Counted from the first letter of the stretch, positions 31,600 to 42,954 are shown. The stretch: DNA of 64,000 nucleotides from Breviolum minutum Mf 1.05b.01 (GCA_000507305.1 DF241183.1:1-64000); one strand, 5' to 3'. Made by a program: numbers and translations. The notes: a model not told the origin generated them from the sequence alone.

Positions 31600-31732
31600 G
31601 AATGTCTGGGTGCTTAGAATCTCCATACCATCAACATCCATCAGCACCTTCTCTCTGTGTTCGTCCTCAGGTGCTTTAGGCAGCAGGTCATACCTCAAGC
31701 TTGATCCCTCAACGTCAACTGGTAGTATCTCT
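31600..31732 (-). CDS. Internal exon, acidic
   Basis: Reads LPVDVEGSSLRYDLLPKAPE, DEHREKVLMDVDGMEILSTQ. Strong coding look. Possible GA donor at TTCAG|GAGATT. Confidence 0.55.
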
Positions 31733-31829
31733 TAGTGGAGAAAATCCTGCAACACACTGAGATTTAATTGAATTTAGCATGCTTTAAGCCTACAGGATCT
31801 TGTCCATCAAATTTGCACTAGAATTCTGG

Positions 31830-31985
31830 ATGCCTGGATGACTCTCTGAATATCTGTGAAAGTTTCTTGCCTGTGCATTTTAAGTGAAGTGTCCCAGGCC
31901 CCTGATTACCTGAATACAAGCACAAACTTAGACCAAAAACACTACGAAGAAACCAAGCTACCGTTTCCCCAACTTTTGAATAGAA
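31830..31985 (-). CDS. Possible exon
   Basis: Reads VAWFLRSVFGLSLCLYSGNQ, GPGTLHLKCTGKKLSQIFRE. Moderate coding look, limits approximate. Confidence 0.35.
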
Positions 31986-32109
31986 TAGAGGGTGGCCAAT
32001 TTCGTAGAACATTCCTTCACATCGAGATAATCTGTGTGGCTGATGATTCAGAACAATCTGAAGAAAAGTAGGTGATAGTAGGTGTTTGTGAAAAGGAAAC
32101 TAGATAGTC

Positions 32110-32290
32110 AGTCAGTCTCGTTTTGAGACCATTTTCCATTTTGCGTTGTGGACAATGTACAACAGTAGACGAAGCTATTCCTGTACTTCTGCAACCGGGT
32201 GCCACGCTCACCAGCTGACCACCAAGCAAGCACCTGGCGGCTGACAGGAAGTTCCCCGTTGCTCCATACAGCACCAGTCTCCAAGGTTTA
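32110..32290 (-). CDS. Exon, unidentified
   Basis: Reads WRLVLYGATGNFLSAARCLL, GGQLVSVAPGCRSTGIASST, VVHCPQRKMENGLKTRLTD. An internal CGCCAG|GTGCTT could be a donor after SAAR. Confidence 0.45.
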
Positions 32291-32465
32291 CACCACAGCA
32301 AACAGTCTGTGACAATGATTCAGTCTATCACAGAAGCGATATGCGATAATTGATTGAAAGCCTCAGTTAGGTTCAAATAGAATATTTGAAACTGTATGAA
32401 TGAAAATCACAAAAAAACAGCCCAGCTCCCCATTTATCATCTCCCAAACTCTTGCCATGTCCTAC

Positions 32466-32560
32466 CTGTCTCTGCAATGGTGCTGGAAAAAGGCCACTTG
32501 CCACTCCCTGCGCAACCGGACCAAGCAGTGACAGCAACGTCAGAGTGAAATCATGTAAAA
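32466..32560 (-). CDS. Exon, hydrophobic
   Basis: Reads HDFTLTLLSLLGPVAQGVAS, then GLFPAPLQRQ, ending GAGACAG|GTAGGAC. Hydrophobic start, possibly a membrane segment or signal. Confidence 0.5.
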
Positions 32561-32729
32561 TCACATGATTGTTGCGCCTCTTCTCTGCGTTTTCAATCGT
32601 TTTGATGCTTATTTGACACTTGGTTTACCCATTGCCGATTCCATCAACCTGCCTGGATTCCCATTTTTTTACTAGACGAACTAGAAGGGTTCATTTCATA
32701 GCAAACTGGTGATTCACACCAACGTTATT

Positions 32730-33100
32730 GGAATGCTATTGACCTGTACCGAAGTCTTCCGGAAATCTGGCATTTTATATATTTTTGGTATCTGGTCATC
32801 TGGAGGTTTCGAACCTCTTTGAGAAGTTGTTGCCCTGATTTCAGCTCTCCCTTCTTGGCGAGCTCCGATGCCTCGGTAAGGCCGCAAACGACATTGACCC
32901 CGGGTGCCTTCGGAATTGGAAGTGAGAGAAAACACGCGAATTTGTACATTATGTCCAAAAATGTCCAAAACTCGATCTCATCTATAGCAAAGGCAAATGA
33001 AGCATCCTTGATACTTTGCTTCTTGGTAGGATTAAGCTTCCATTGACCTTGTTTTAATTTGCAAACAACTTTCAAGCTTTGACTATGGCCAACCTTCGGA
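32730..33100 (-). CDS. Long exon, unidentified
   Basis: One frame is open for about 120 codons: KVVCKLKQGQWKLNPTKKQS, DEIEFWTFLDIMYKFACFLS, then VVCGLTEASELAKKGELKSG, QQLLKEVRNLQMTRYQKYIK. It ends at TAA about 15 codons later or at an unseen donor. No family recognised. Confidence 0.55.
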
Positions 33101-33248
33101 AAATGTAAGCACGCGAAGCAACATGAAGCACTACATATTATAGAACAGCAAAACACGCGTTGTTCATGCACTTGAAGCAAATCACAAGGTGTCCAACCAC
33201 AACTACTGCGACCCCGAGCTAACTGAATGAAAAACGACAGGTCTTAGC

Positions 33249-33359
33249 CTAGGGACTACCCTGTAGTGATTGGTGTATCTGATCATTCTTCTTTCCCTGC
33301 GAGCCACGAACCATTTTGGGGGCCGCAACCTCTGTCAGGCGTCGTTGGGCCACTTCGTC
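33249..33359 (-). CDS. C-terminal exon, 36 residues
   Basis: Starts at TTTGACAG|G, phase 0. Reads DEVAQRRLTEVAAPKMVRGS, QGKKNDQIHQSLQGSP and TAG. Clear coding look. Upstream partner uncertain. Confidence 0.6.
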   Translation of the reverse strand, partial: DEVAQRRLTEVAAPKMVRGSQGKKNDQIHQSLQGSP

Positions 33360-33700
33360 CTGTCAAAGGTCACTGTAGCTGGTAGTACTGCTCCTCTTCA
33401 TGAACGACATCTTGCACCATTTGGAATGGATGAAAGAAATGTAATGAGATATTATGTATAGATGTATATATATATATACATATACAAATATATATTCACC
33501 ATACCAGTACCATACCAACTGGAGAGCCGGGATTTGTCCATCCACAGTGTTGTCACATGCTGGTGTACAATGTACACTTCTTATTGAAAATAGTAGGCTG
33601 CTCCAAAGGTGATGTAAGACATTGCATAAAGCCGGCCATCCAGCATCTAACATCTCAACTGTTGGGGTTCTCCATGATCAAATCCTCATCCATACAAGGT

Positions 33701-33824
33701 GGGCCCCTACCAGTTATAAATGGGGTTATAACTCCACTTATAGGGATTATAGCTTCAGATACCCATTTAAAAGGCCATTCATGGGGGCCCCATAACCCCA
33801 TTTGTGAATGGTAGGGGCTATGAA
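33701..33824. mobile_element. 124-bp inverted-repeat element
   Basis: GCCCCTACCAGTTATAAATG then GGGTTAT at the left; ATAACCCCATTTGTGAATGG then TAGGGGC at the right. Ends match as an imperfect inverted repeat of about 27 bp. Confidence 0.7.
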
Positions 33825-33829
33825 CCAAC

Positions 33830-34778
33830 CGTTTCCCAACATCCTTCGGTAGCTGCAACTTTGGCAACTTACTGGATCCCATGGCTTTTACCAAAAAAAA
33901 TCAGCTGACAGGTTAAAGTTGAGGGCGGCTAAGTGGTGTTGTTTCACATCCTTTTGTTTTCAAGGAGCTTACCAGGTTGGAAGTTGTACATTCGGATTGA
34001 AGTTCGGCCGTAAATGATCATGTACAGTTCTATACTGGAGCCTCTATATTCTCTAACAACAGCTAGAACTATTCACTGACCAATCATAGAAATTGGGACT
34101 TCAAAGACAAGTCACGTGTATTCACCTGTCAACTTTATGGCTCTGCATGGGAAGTTTTTCACATCACCAAATGGCTAGCTGAGACGGAAACACTGTTGAT
34201 TGCTCTGTGCTTTGGATGGACACCTTGTAAGCAGCCATTAAAGTGGTATATATAATCGTATTGAAGGCAAATCATGCACTAGAAACAATGCATACAACAC
34301 ACCAACTTCCCCAATTCAACTTACCATGAGGTGTTTCAATTCAGGAATGACAGAGTAAATGATTTAACTTGGACAAATCATGGTTCCACGTTGAACAAGT
34401 ATAAAAATACCGGGGCGTTGATGTAGCCAAAACAAGATAAATGTTTGTCTTAAAACAGAACTAGCAAACACAACATTGTGCATCTATCTACTTCAGTGCA
34501 AGTCATCAAATATGCAACATCAGCGTAACGCCGCAAGAAAAAAACAACTCACTCCGTGACAAACAAAGAGTATCGATTCATTCATAGTCTAAACTTCAGC
34601 GCTTGGACGTTAATTGAAATTCACCAAGACAATGATCTTATGTATTCATTATATATTGTGCAGTAACAACAAATTGGTATTCCCTGAATCTTGTCCTCGC
34701 AAGATCTGTTTGGAGGTTCCAATCCCATCAACCAACCTACCGGGCTGTTTTGCTCTTCCGCCAAGCGAAGAAATCGGC
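33830..34778. other. Downstream of cyclophilin: little seen
   Basis: A short minus-strand exon candidate (AMGSSKLPKLQLPKDVGKRL) lies at about 33,830-33,890, right at the edge of the inverted-repeat element. No other secure coding sequence up to the cyclophilin stop. Confidence 0.35.
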
Positions 34779-37700
34779 TCACTCCACTGGCAGTTCACCG
34801 CAATCCTTGGGAAAACATGGGAAGAGGAAGAGGGTTGAAAAGGACGGTGCCTTCATTTTGGGCAGGTGAAGGGACACGAATCTCCAGCAATACTTGGGAC
34901 ATTTGTCTGTTCTGATGACCATGATAGTGCTGATAATACTGATAATGCTGATAGCTGATAGCTGATAATGCTGATGATGTTGATACAACATGATGCAACC
35001 ATTGCATGGCCTCAAATCGTGTTTAAACACATATTGTGATTCCACCCCTTCCCCCTCACCATCTCCGGCACCTCGATGACACAGGCCTTCTTTGGCGGAG
35101 TGCTGTTCTGCGCCTCGATTTTCTTCACCACATCCATCCCTGACCAGGCGTAGAAACTCAAATAGTATATGTGACAAATGGAAAGTAGACTTCAAGCAAA
35201 CGTGATCAGGATCCTCACAGTAACATAGTCGCAATATCTATCAACATTGATGTAGAAACTGTATATCTGGACCTCATAATGACCTCAGCACAATGTTCGT
35301 CATTACTGCGTCAATGGTGTTCAAATGTGTTCAAAACATGAACAGTTTCTGGCCGCCTACCAAGAGATGCGAACGGCGAACACCACAACTTGTGTCCGAA
35401 ACCGTCCGCAAAGTTGGTCGGAAGGTCAAGCATAGAATCATGAGAAACCACTAACCACTAGAAAAAGCCAAATCAAGCAGTCTGTGATGTAACTTCGGCA
35501 AATGTCCCGCCTTCAACCACACTTCCAAAAACCACGTGTTTGCCATCCAAATGGGGCGTAGGCACCGTGCAAATGAAGAACTGGCTACCATTCCTTGGGG
35601 CCAGCTGCTGCAGAGATTGAATTTTGGCAGCAACACTTTTGTAGACTGGAACATGTTGGTCAAAGGTTACACTCTATTTATTCTGCCACTTGAGGGTGGA
35701 TTTCTTTCCATTTGAATGCATCCAGCTACTGTCACCTCAAAAGGATTCAAAAGGCATCAAAAAAGGACACTCCCGCAAACGTAGAAACCAAATGAAACCA
35801 ACATGTGCTTTGCTTTTGTTGTTGGTGCACTTTAAATAAGAATCAGCCGTGCCAGTGAATTCCAAAACAAACTACACGGAATTTCAAATAAATCTCCTTT
35901 ATTAATCATCTGCAGCAACCCTGACCCTGAGCCATAAACATCCATAAACTGATGCCGAGAAGGATCGTGTTGGGTCCAGCGTTGGCCATGGACAAGATTC
36001 CAGGACCGGTGTGTTTCAGCTTGAAATTCTCATCTGGAAACTTTGCACCATAGATGGACTTGCCACCTCGGCAAACAGTGATGTCATCGCAGTGAAGATC
36101 AAAGCAGGCAAAGCAACTGCGTACACAACAAATCAGCTGGATTTACTCAACTCAATAATTTTGTTGCACCCACCTGCACACTCAAGACTCCTAGACAATC
36201 CCCGGAAGTAATCGATCAGCAATACAGAGATCGAGTCTCCAGCCAGTGCCATTCCCACGTGTGAAATCACCTCCTGCAACATGCGCATCCGACGGCAAAA
36301 GAAGCGTTGTATGCCCACCAGATCATGAATTCATCATTTGAGCAGCGCAGAAAGAAAAAAGTACATAGAGCGCACCTTGGATCATGAAGTCCTTGATGAC
36401 CCTGCGGTCATTGGAACCATGAGGGTCCCAAAAAAACTACCAATTGTTGCTCGTATAAATATGGGTGTGGTGATGTGTGGTCCCAATTCTTGTATCATCT
36501 TCTATCCACACTTAGGAATACAGCACTTAATAAACTTCAACTCAAACTCCCTTCCCTGTCGGAGTTCAGACTGTCAGAGATGTTCAAGGGCATCAGGCGG
36601 CATCAGTCTATGTAGATATATCCAGGGGAGCATGTGATGTCCACAAACAGCATCTATATACAAACACTGCTAGGCTGCGCATGTAAACAAACTAACCAGG
36701 GGGAATATCAGCACAGTGGGCCGCATGATTCCACGGCAACAAGACCGCGTGATTTCACTGCAGTAATCATAAACACATTGCTATTTGGTTCCCCCCCACC
36801 CTTCCCTCCCAAATCTATTCACGGAAACTTTTTCGGTCATCCTTTCCCTTCAGGTTTTTCAATTCCCTAATGTCCTGAGCCTCCCTGTTTTTTTCCGGCC
36901 CCCCTCGGAAAAGTACCTGTGAAAAGCAGAGCCCTTGAAACCAAAACCTTGCTCACCAGTGCACAGCCTGGCGGTGTTGAAGTGGATTCCGCCCAAAGTC
37001 ATGGTTATTAAATTCATCCATGGGTCATGAAACCGCTGCTACCAAGGATGATCAAACTTGATCAGGGATCCGGATCCCACTTCACAAAGGGTCAAAAGTG
37101 CCAGTTCCAGTAGATTATTTCATTAAGTTCCCCTCATAGATGATGTCCAGTCACCTAGCAATTAGGGATCTACCTATGATACCGGTCTTTCAGTCTTTCA
37201 AGTGTTCTCTGGCACTGCATGTAATAAGCACCTGCTTTCTGATGGATTCGAACTCTTCAAAATCATTCACTATCCACATCTGTTGTTGAACTCGTCATGA
37301 CCTTGATAGAGAAACTCCTGCATCACTTGGGATCATTCAAACCCTTTGAATGGAGCACCGCACCAACTGGTCAGCCAAATGGCATCAACCGTATCTTTTT
37401 TAATTCAGTGATGGCCTAGGTCCATTGAATGGGTCCATTCATTCGATGAAGCTGCATCTGCTCGATCTATTGTGAGTGCACTTTGATCTTCATCTATGCA
37501 CAAACATCTGCATCTCCAAACAAAAACCGTGGAGAAGATATCTGAAATTCATTATAGAACATCTACAACGCAAATATGTAGAAATTTGTATACGTCAGGG
37601 TACAAGTAGATGGCATGGCACAGTCACATGTATGGTTTTTTTCGCTCTGTGCTAACCTACTCTGGGACCAACTCCAAACCGCCTTTGGGGATCCGCACGC

Positions 37701-38165
37701 ACGGAAGTTCTCCGCCGTCTTCGGGACGGTGTCACCGTAGAGGCCCATGACGATGCGACCAGCCTTGGAAGAAAACAGGGAAAATCTCAACAGTTTCATC
37801 TCATGTTCATCTCATTGTCATAAAATGCCTTGAAATGATATGAAAATAATACGACATGAACATTTCATCTCATTTTGTCCTTCTAATGGTGGACTGTTTT
37901 TGGATGGGTTAAATGTTTCCAGAATCCACTTTCCTCTGCAATCTCTAACATTGAAAGGGTTGATCTTACATCCTGCGTGAAGGTCAAAAAGACATGATTT
38001 TCAAAACATGTCAACTGCTCACCGGAAAACAAATGGAGATTCTTGGTAAATGACTGCTTTACTAGACTTCATTCCAATCCAAATCTTCCAATCGAATCAG
38101 TTTGTCAATCGCAAAGGCGCCTTCTCAGAGCCAATCGACATGTCAAAAAAGACTTTGCTAGTCAC
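34779..38165 (-). CDS. Cyclophilin-type peptidyl-prolyl cis-trans isomerase, nine coding exons
   Basis: Catalyses cis-trans isomerisation of Xaa-Pro bonds and is probably cytosolic, since no organelle signal is seen. Exons on the minus strand: 38165-38121, 37763-37699, 36967-36917, 36401-36376, 36273-36244, 36066-35967, 35593-35511, 35139-35060 and 34805-34779. They total 507 nt, a continuous frame of 168 residues plus TGA, the usual CypA size. Family motifs in order: [118 protein letters not shown] and a C-terminus ending LPVE. Catalytic Arg55, Phe60, Met61, Gln63, Phe113 and His126 equivalents are present. The Trp121 position is His. Donors are GT, GC or GA, and all acceptors are AG followed by G. 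The start Met is uncertain: an in-frame ATG at 38222-38220 would add 19 residues if the first AG is not used as an acceptor. Confidence 0.93.
34923..34985. repeat. Minisatellite of GATAATGCT-like units
   Basis: Repeats of TGATAATGC, TGATAGC and TGATGATG over about 60 bp in the last intron of the cyclophilin gene. Confidence 0.7.
37302..37385. mobile_element. Family A-like remnant in a cyclophilin intron
   Basis: TTGATAGAGAAACTCCTGCA followed by TCACTTGGGAT and CACCAACTGGTCAG match the family's left end and right-inner block, but no clear inverted repeat remains. It lies in the intron between exons 37,699 and 36,967. Confidence 0.4.
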
Positions 38166-38453
38166 CTGGGAAAAGCCAATTGAGTCTGGAAAATTTATGG
38201 GTGCACCTGGGGATCTCTGCATATTGGCTTCATACCATGTACACAACCTATAATTGATTATTGCCACCTTGTATTATATATGCTTCTTGTGCATGTCCAC
38301 GACATGCAACTCGAGTTGTATGTGTACAAAGGGTCAATTGCTACAACTAATCCTACATTGCAGTTGCATTGTATTTAACTAAAAACAAGTATAATATAGG
38401 CACAGCATATCTCGAAGTCCCTACGCTCCCGTCACTTAAGATGTGGTTGAACT

Positions 38454-38590
38454 CTACTCAGCTGTCTGCCTTGGCATCTGCAGCAAAATGCCGACGTCCT
38501 GCAGCCTGCGTTCGTTGAGGGAGATGACACCGGGGTGAAGCCAAATAGCTGAAAGCTCCACACCACCGTGCAATGAAAGCAGCAAACGGC
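38454..38590 (-). CDS. C-terminal exon upstream of cyclophilin
   Basis: Reads LHGGVELSAIWLHPGVISLN, ERRLQDVGILLQMPRQTAE and TAG. This stop lies about 290 bp before the first confirmed cyclophilin exon, so the intergenic space is short. Confidence 0.5.
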
Positions 38591-38784
38591 AACAGTGTCT
38601 ATCTTGGCCTACCTCCATCTTCATATTCTGAGAACAAGTCAATTACAGCCTAATCACATTGTGTGAATTGATCTGGTCCATCCGGGAACAGTTCAACTGC
38701 AATACACTTGCACCCAACTCAAACACGTCGGGAAATAATGTAAAAATATATATATATATAACATCATAAATCATAAATTGGATT

Positions 38785-38945
38785 CCCCCGTGTTTCAACA
38801 AATTTAAATGGGAGTCGCGTCACCTGTCTCATGTTGAAAAGTCTCGTCTCTGGTGTTTGAGTGACCTTCAACTCCAACTGGGAAGCCACGCTAAGGCACA
38901 TCTGCGCGCAGGAAACATGGCCATTGCCTTGATATTTGCGGATTG
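38785..38945 (-). CDS. Exon, unidentified
   Basis: Reads GNGHVSCAQMCLSVASQLEL, KVTQTPETRLFNMRQVTRLP. Limits approximate. Same strand and spacing as the exons above. Confidence 0.5.
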
Positions 38946-39077
38946 GAAAGCATGTCACATGAGAAACCTGATCTCATGGTGTTACAACATGAGAAACCCT
39001 TGCAACCACAAAGGGTGCCATGGTGAAGCTATACAAAGATAGGAACCGGTAATGGAACCACTCACCCTGTCCGGGAT

Positions 39078-39172
39078 GTGCCACACAACGACAACAAGAA
39101 GACAGAAACCGTTGCAATGGAGGCCTTTGAAGCCAGTTTAGATTAGATCCGTTCAGGAGACCCATTCCAGGC
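39078..39172 (-). CDS. Exon with GTGAGT donor
   Basis: Reads GMGLLNGSNLNWLQRPPLQR, then FLSSCCRCVAHPGQ, ending GGACAGG|GTGAGTGG. Start approximate. Confidence 0.45.
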
Positions 39173-39229
39173 AATTAGTTGCTGGCTTTCCAACCAAATG
39201 CACAAGAGCATAATTTTTGCAGAATATGA

Positions 39230-39345
39230 AAGTCATCTTGTGGAAACTTCTTTCGTGGACACTACAAACAGTGGTGGAATGCCATTGACGGCCACGGGGC
39301 ATTGAGGCTCTGGCAAAACTGGGTCCAAATCCAAAAGTACCCTCA
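39230..39345 (-). CDS. Exon, Pro-rich
   Basis: Reads ILRVLLDLDPVLPEPQCPVA, then VNGIPPLFVVSTKEV. Likely internal exon of the gene ending at 38,454. Confidence 0.5.
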
Positions 39346-39530
39346 AAATCTGTCCGGGTCTATCACCCGGGCCGAATACAGCTAGAAATCAATGTCTTGA
39401 TCCAAAAAAGTAGCGAGCAATAATAGCATAGCAGGTATATGCAGTTGCAAAACATTCAAGATCATGTCCAGCTCTTTAAGATCACATGAAACCGTTCCTT
39501 GAGAAGACCTTGCGACAAAAAGGAACGGAC

Positions 39531-39606
39531 CTTGGTGAAGGTCTTAGCAGCAGGCCTATTGTTGGTCTTCAGAGACAAGCGGGCTGCCATCTGCCACACA
39601 TATTCC
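39531..39606 (-). CDS. Exon, basic
   Basis: Reads EYVWQMAARLSLKTNNRPAA, then KTFTK, ending ACCAAG|GTCCGT. Good donor. Upstream limit not fixed. Probably part of the gene ending at 38,454. Confidence 0.45.
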
Positions 39607-40410
39607 ATGAGTATCCACAAATTTTTATATCTGTTTCAAAAAGTGCTTGTGACATGTTTCAACAAAGTAGTCTCTCCCTTTGTCTTTTCACTGTTCGAGC
39701 AAATTGCAGGCAACTTGCTATTCAGTACATCGCATGAAATAAACCCTACACTTCACGCAACTTTAAGCAGCTGGCATCAACCCCCCTTCACCTGTACGCC
39801 CCCCTTTTTCCGTCCGGACATCCATCTGTTACCAACAGCCGTTTCGAGGTTTCCAGTCGATGGCCCAATGTGGTGACTCTCAGAAGATATGCACCATGTC
39901 CTTAGTTTCATCACTACAATTCAACCGTGACCCTCAAAATGATTGATGTGTCAAGTACCAACTGGTGGATTCATTCTGCTCATAGATGTGGTGTATCGCG
40001 AGTCCCAAATATTCCCAAAATTATGCCATTGACCTGGTTTCTCTGGAACATCACAATATGATAGATTGTTTCGATGTTTAGTGTCATCATGAAATCAGGC
40101 AATCAGAATTCCCTGTTTTTTGGGTCTGTAACTGGACTTTCTTCACATACATCCGATGTATTATCGACCAGCTTCGAAAGACAAGGTCCAAAAGAGAATG
40201 AATGATAGAAGCCCACCACCAAACCTCAGAGCGAAGGCCGGCTGATGGGTTAGCATCCGGAAAACTCCCATGACTAAGACCTTTGAAACATACTGTAGAT
40301 GTCAGTAGATAATAAACAAAACAGAATAGCCTGAGCGCATCAAGTTTAAACTTTACATAATTTAACCCTTCTTCTCCTCTGGAAGTGCCCCCTTATACCG
40401 CATCTCGCAA

Positions 40411-40578
40411 ATGCAGCTCAGGCTTAGGACAAAACTGACTCACGAAGAGATCGCGGCTCTTCGGGAAGTGCCTGCGGTCGAGCAAGCTGTCTCTCTGTAC
40501 ACTCTTTGTCTCCATCTGTCCAAAATGTACATGCGAATTCTATGGACTTTACATTTTACGAAAGAATGCCTGCTCTGA
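40411..40578 (+). other. Short plus-strand open frame
   Basis: From ATG at 40,411 the plus strand reads MQLRLRTKLTHEEIAALREV, PAVEQAVSLYTLCLHLSK and stops after 55 codons. Composition is protein-like, but a minus-strand frame is also open, so the strand is undecided. The rest of 39.9-40.7 kb shows nothing clear. Confidence 0.3.
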
Positions 40579-40685
40579 ATTTAGAATGCATCACAAGATT
40601 GTGAGACTCAAGACATGTCACGTCATGTCAACTAATGACCCGTAAACTTAACACTCCCATACATATTCACAAATTTCTCACAGCC

Positions 40686-40870
40686 TTAGCACTGGAAATC
40701 CTTTAATTCCATGCGTATTTTTGGGGCTGAGGCCCTGTCAACGCAAGCGCATGGCCTAGTGATCTCGAATCCCATCTTGGCTGAGATCATCAAGGAATGG
40801 ATCAGTGTCACAACGATGAAGACAGCTACTCCTGGGAGTCTCGTGGAAAGAAGTTGCACCAATTTTGCTG
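40686..40870 (-). CDS. C-terminal exon with a hydrophobic segment
   Basis: Reads KLVQLLSTRLPGVAVFIVVT, LIHSLMISAKMGFEITRPCA, then a stretch ending KDFQC and TAA. One likely membrane helix. No family recognised. Confidence 0.45.
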
Positions 40871-41309
40871 AAATGAACACACATTGCCATGAATACATCC
40901 ACAAAATATCTGTTGCTATAATGTAATCTAATCACATAAAATGCACTGTTACATAACGAGATGTAATATCAAGAAATGTATGTCATTATGTCTATAGTTC
41001 ATAATGACAAATCATGCAGTGACGATATGTTGTAACATCTAAAACAAGTTCGTGTTCTTACAATTCAGTAAAATTAAACAATGCGGACAAACATCAAACA
41101 ATAGCGAGCGCAGCCAAAATGATATCGATCTGATGTCACGTCACTACAATATGATCTAATTCCTATAATGATATATAATGATACGGTATGTATTAAATTG
41201 TATTAATATGTGGATTAAAGTAAATAATGAATGCACTATAATTAGTATATTATATAGTAGTTATATATAATCATGAAAGAATCAAGGTACAGTATATCAT
41301 GAAAGCACA

Positions 41310-41540
41310 TGGAATCGCTGCAAAACGCTCTTTTTCCAATGAAAACATCCAGCATGTTGCTAGACCCTTTCATGGCCAGCTTGCAGCAGTTGCTCCAACC
41401 CAACGACATACCTGGAACTGCACCCAGAACAGCGCTGTCGCCTGTGGAAACCTTCGAACGGACAAGTTTCAAGCTTTTGGCATACAAAGGGACAACTGGG
41501 GCAAAGAAGTGCGGGACAAAAAAGGAATATAGGAAATCAA
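41310..41540 (-). CDS. Exon, unidentified
   Basis: Reads VPHFFAPVVPLYAKSLKLVR, SKVSTGDSAVLGAVPGMSLG, WSNCCKLAMKGSSNMLDVFI. Strong coding look over about 75 codons. Limits approximate. Confidence 0.5.
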
Positions 41541-41700
41541 TGGAAAACATATTAATAGTAGTAGAACTATTCAAGAAACGAAGTTTAAACCAATGAGAAG
41601 TCCTAAAAATCCTCATACATCAAACAGAGTCTAAGGGTTAAACTTAACAAAACATCGAAACGTGCTCACTCAAGATTCAAAGCCAACATCTTACAGAATA

Positions 41701-42247
41701 CTAAAGCCAAGGCACTAACACTGTCCTCCATCTTTCTTTTCTGGCGTACTTTAGGGTTTCAACAAAGTCGCTGTCATCAGATATGATGCACACAGTCCCG
41801 CGCGATGCCCGGGACTTTGGATCGTTGATCTGCAAGGCATGGTGTGTGAGGGGACGACCAAGTACAGAATGAAATTTTGATCCCGACATCGTAGAAGTCT
41901 GAAATGAGTCATTCTGAAATGTTCTAAATCTTACTATAATGGATTCATCTGTAAGTCGTTTCAAAGACTCTCCCAACGCATCCATGTTGCCATGACAACT
42001 CTCCAATCCAGACACAACCTGGCCCCAATCCCTCAAAAGAAAATTGGCATCATGGCATCAACCAAGTTGAGAATTTCCAAGTATTTCAAGCAACGAAAAC
42101 CTATGAAAACTGTTACAGAATCCCCAGCCTTTTGAAGCACATCCTTATGCAGTTTCTTGTCCACGCTTTCAGGAGTGTTCGGAAGTACACAAAGCTCCGC
42201 ATCGAAAGATGCTAGGTGTCCCTTCAAATCGTACAGGAGCGCGCCTC
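41701..42247 (-). CDS. NYN/PIN-like domain protein, C-terminal two exons
   Basis: Exon 42247-42117 (AG|G acceptor, GT donor, 43 codons) reads through DLKGHLASFDAELCVLP and ESVDKKLHKDVLQKAG. Exon 41829-41701 reads through GTVCIISDDSDFVETL and ARKERWRTVLV and stops at TAG. Both are phase 0, so they join in frame. The pattern 'VD..L..D.L' followed by 'SDDSDF' and a hydrophobic RTVLV strand is what NYN-domain putative endoribonucleases (LabA, MARF1, limkain-like) show, with Asp residues in the metal site. The N-terminal D-x-E-N strand should lie upstream; FCWNIEV read near 42,390 is a weak candidate with Asn in place of Asp. The acceptor of the second exon is AG|A, less typical here. The function of this copy is not known. 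Confidence 0.6.
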
Positions 42248-42359
42248 CTGGGTCGAATTAGTCATCAGTCTTTCTGTTGCAATAACTCAACAAATCACTT
42301 TTGCTTGATAATCTTAAATGACATGTGTCATGTGTTTTCCAGTGTGTGTTGTTGATGCC

Positions 42360-42560
42360 CACTAATCCCCACCTCAATGTTCCAGCAGAAAAAAAAACAG
42401 AAGCTCTTCCGGGAATCCACCCAACCCAAGGAACTCCACCTGCGACACCCTGCGCCAAAATTCCAGCGCCAGTGGCCCAAGCACGAAGTGATCTTAAAGC
42501 TGCTCTGGGCAGCAGCACTGGCAAGGCATCTTGTGGTCCTCGACCTTTGTGATATGCTGA
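42360..42560 (-). CDS. Possible exon upstream of the NYN gene
   Basis: All three minus-strand frames are partly open. One reads RGPQDALPVLLPRAALRSLR, then AGILAQGVAGGVPWVGWIPG; another ends FFFCWNIEV, which could be the NYN N-terminal strand. GC-richer than the surroundings. Confidence 0.35.
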
Positions 42561-42954
42561 AACATAGCCATTGATCAACACCTGGTGATTCTCCTTCTTA
42601 AATGATGTTAATTGCTGAATTCTGTTCTTCAACCGTTGAAAAGAGATCCACAGATTAACCTTTGAAGAGAACAGTTTAGGATTTTTTGCTTTTCCTTGAC
42701 AGGCCCCTTGTTAACGGAAGGATTCTGTTTTTTTTTGATCCGGGGAAGATGGTGGTGTGTTTTGATCCAACGAACAACACATTTAGGAGCACCAACCCGG
42801 CTCATCAAACACACTTCAGTTAGAAATGTATGTACAAATTACAGGGGCTCTAGCTAGTAGATGTTAAGCAGGAATGAAACCGCCAGCCATATCGAAACAC
42901 ACATTGAGCTCAAGCTGCTTCCACTCCAACCAATGAAGTTGTCATGAAAATGCT

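Noticed and set aside
34660-34915. Plus-strand frames over the cyclophilin end
   Set aside because: They overlap the confirmed last cyclophilin exon and the adjoining intron on the minus strand.
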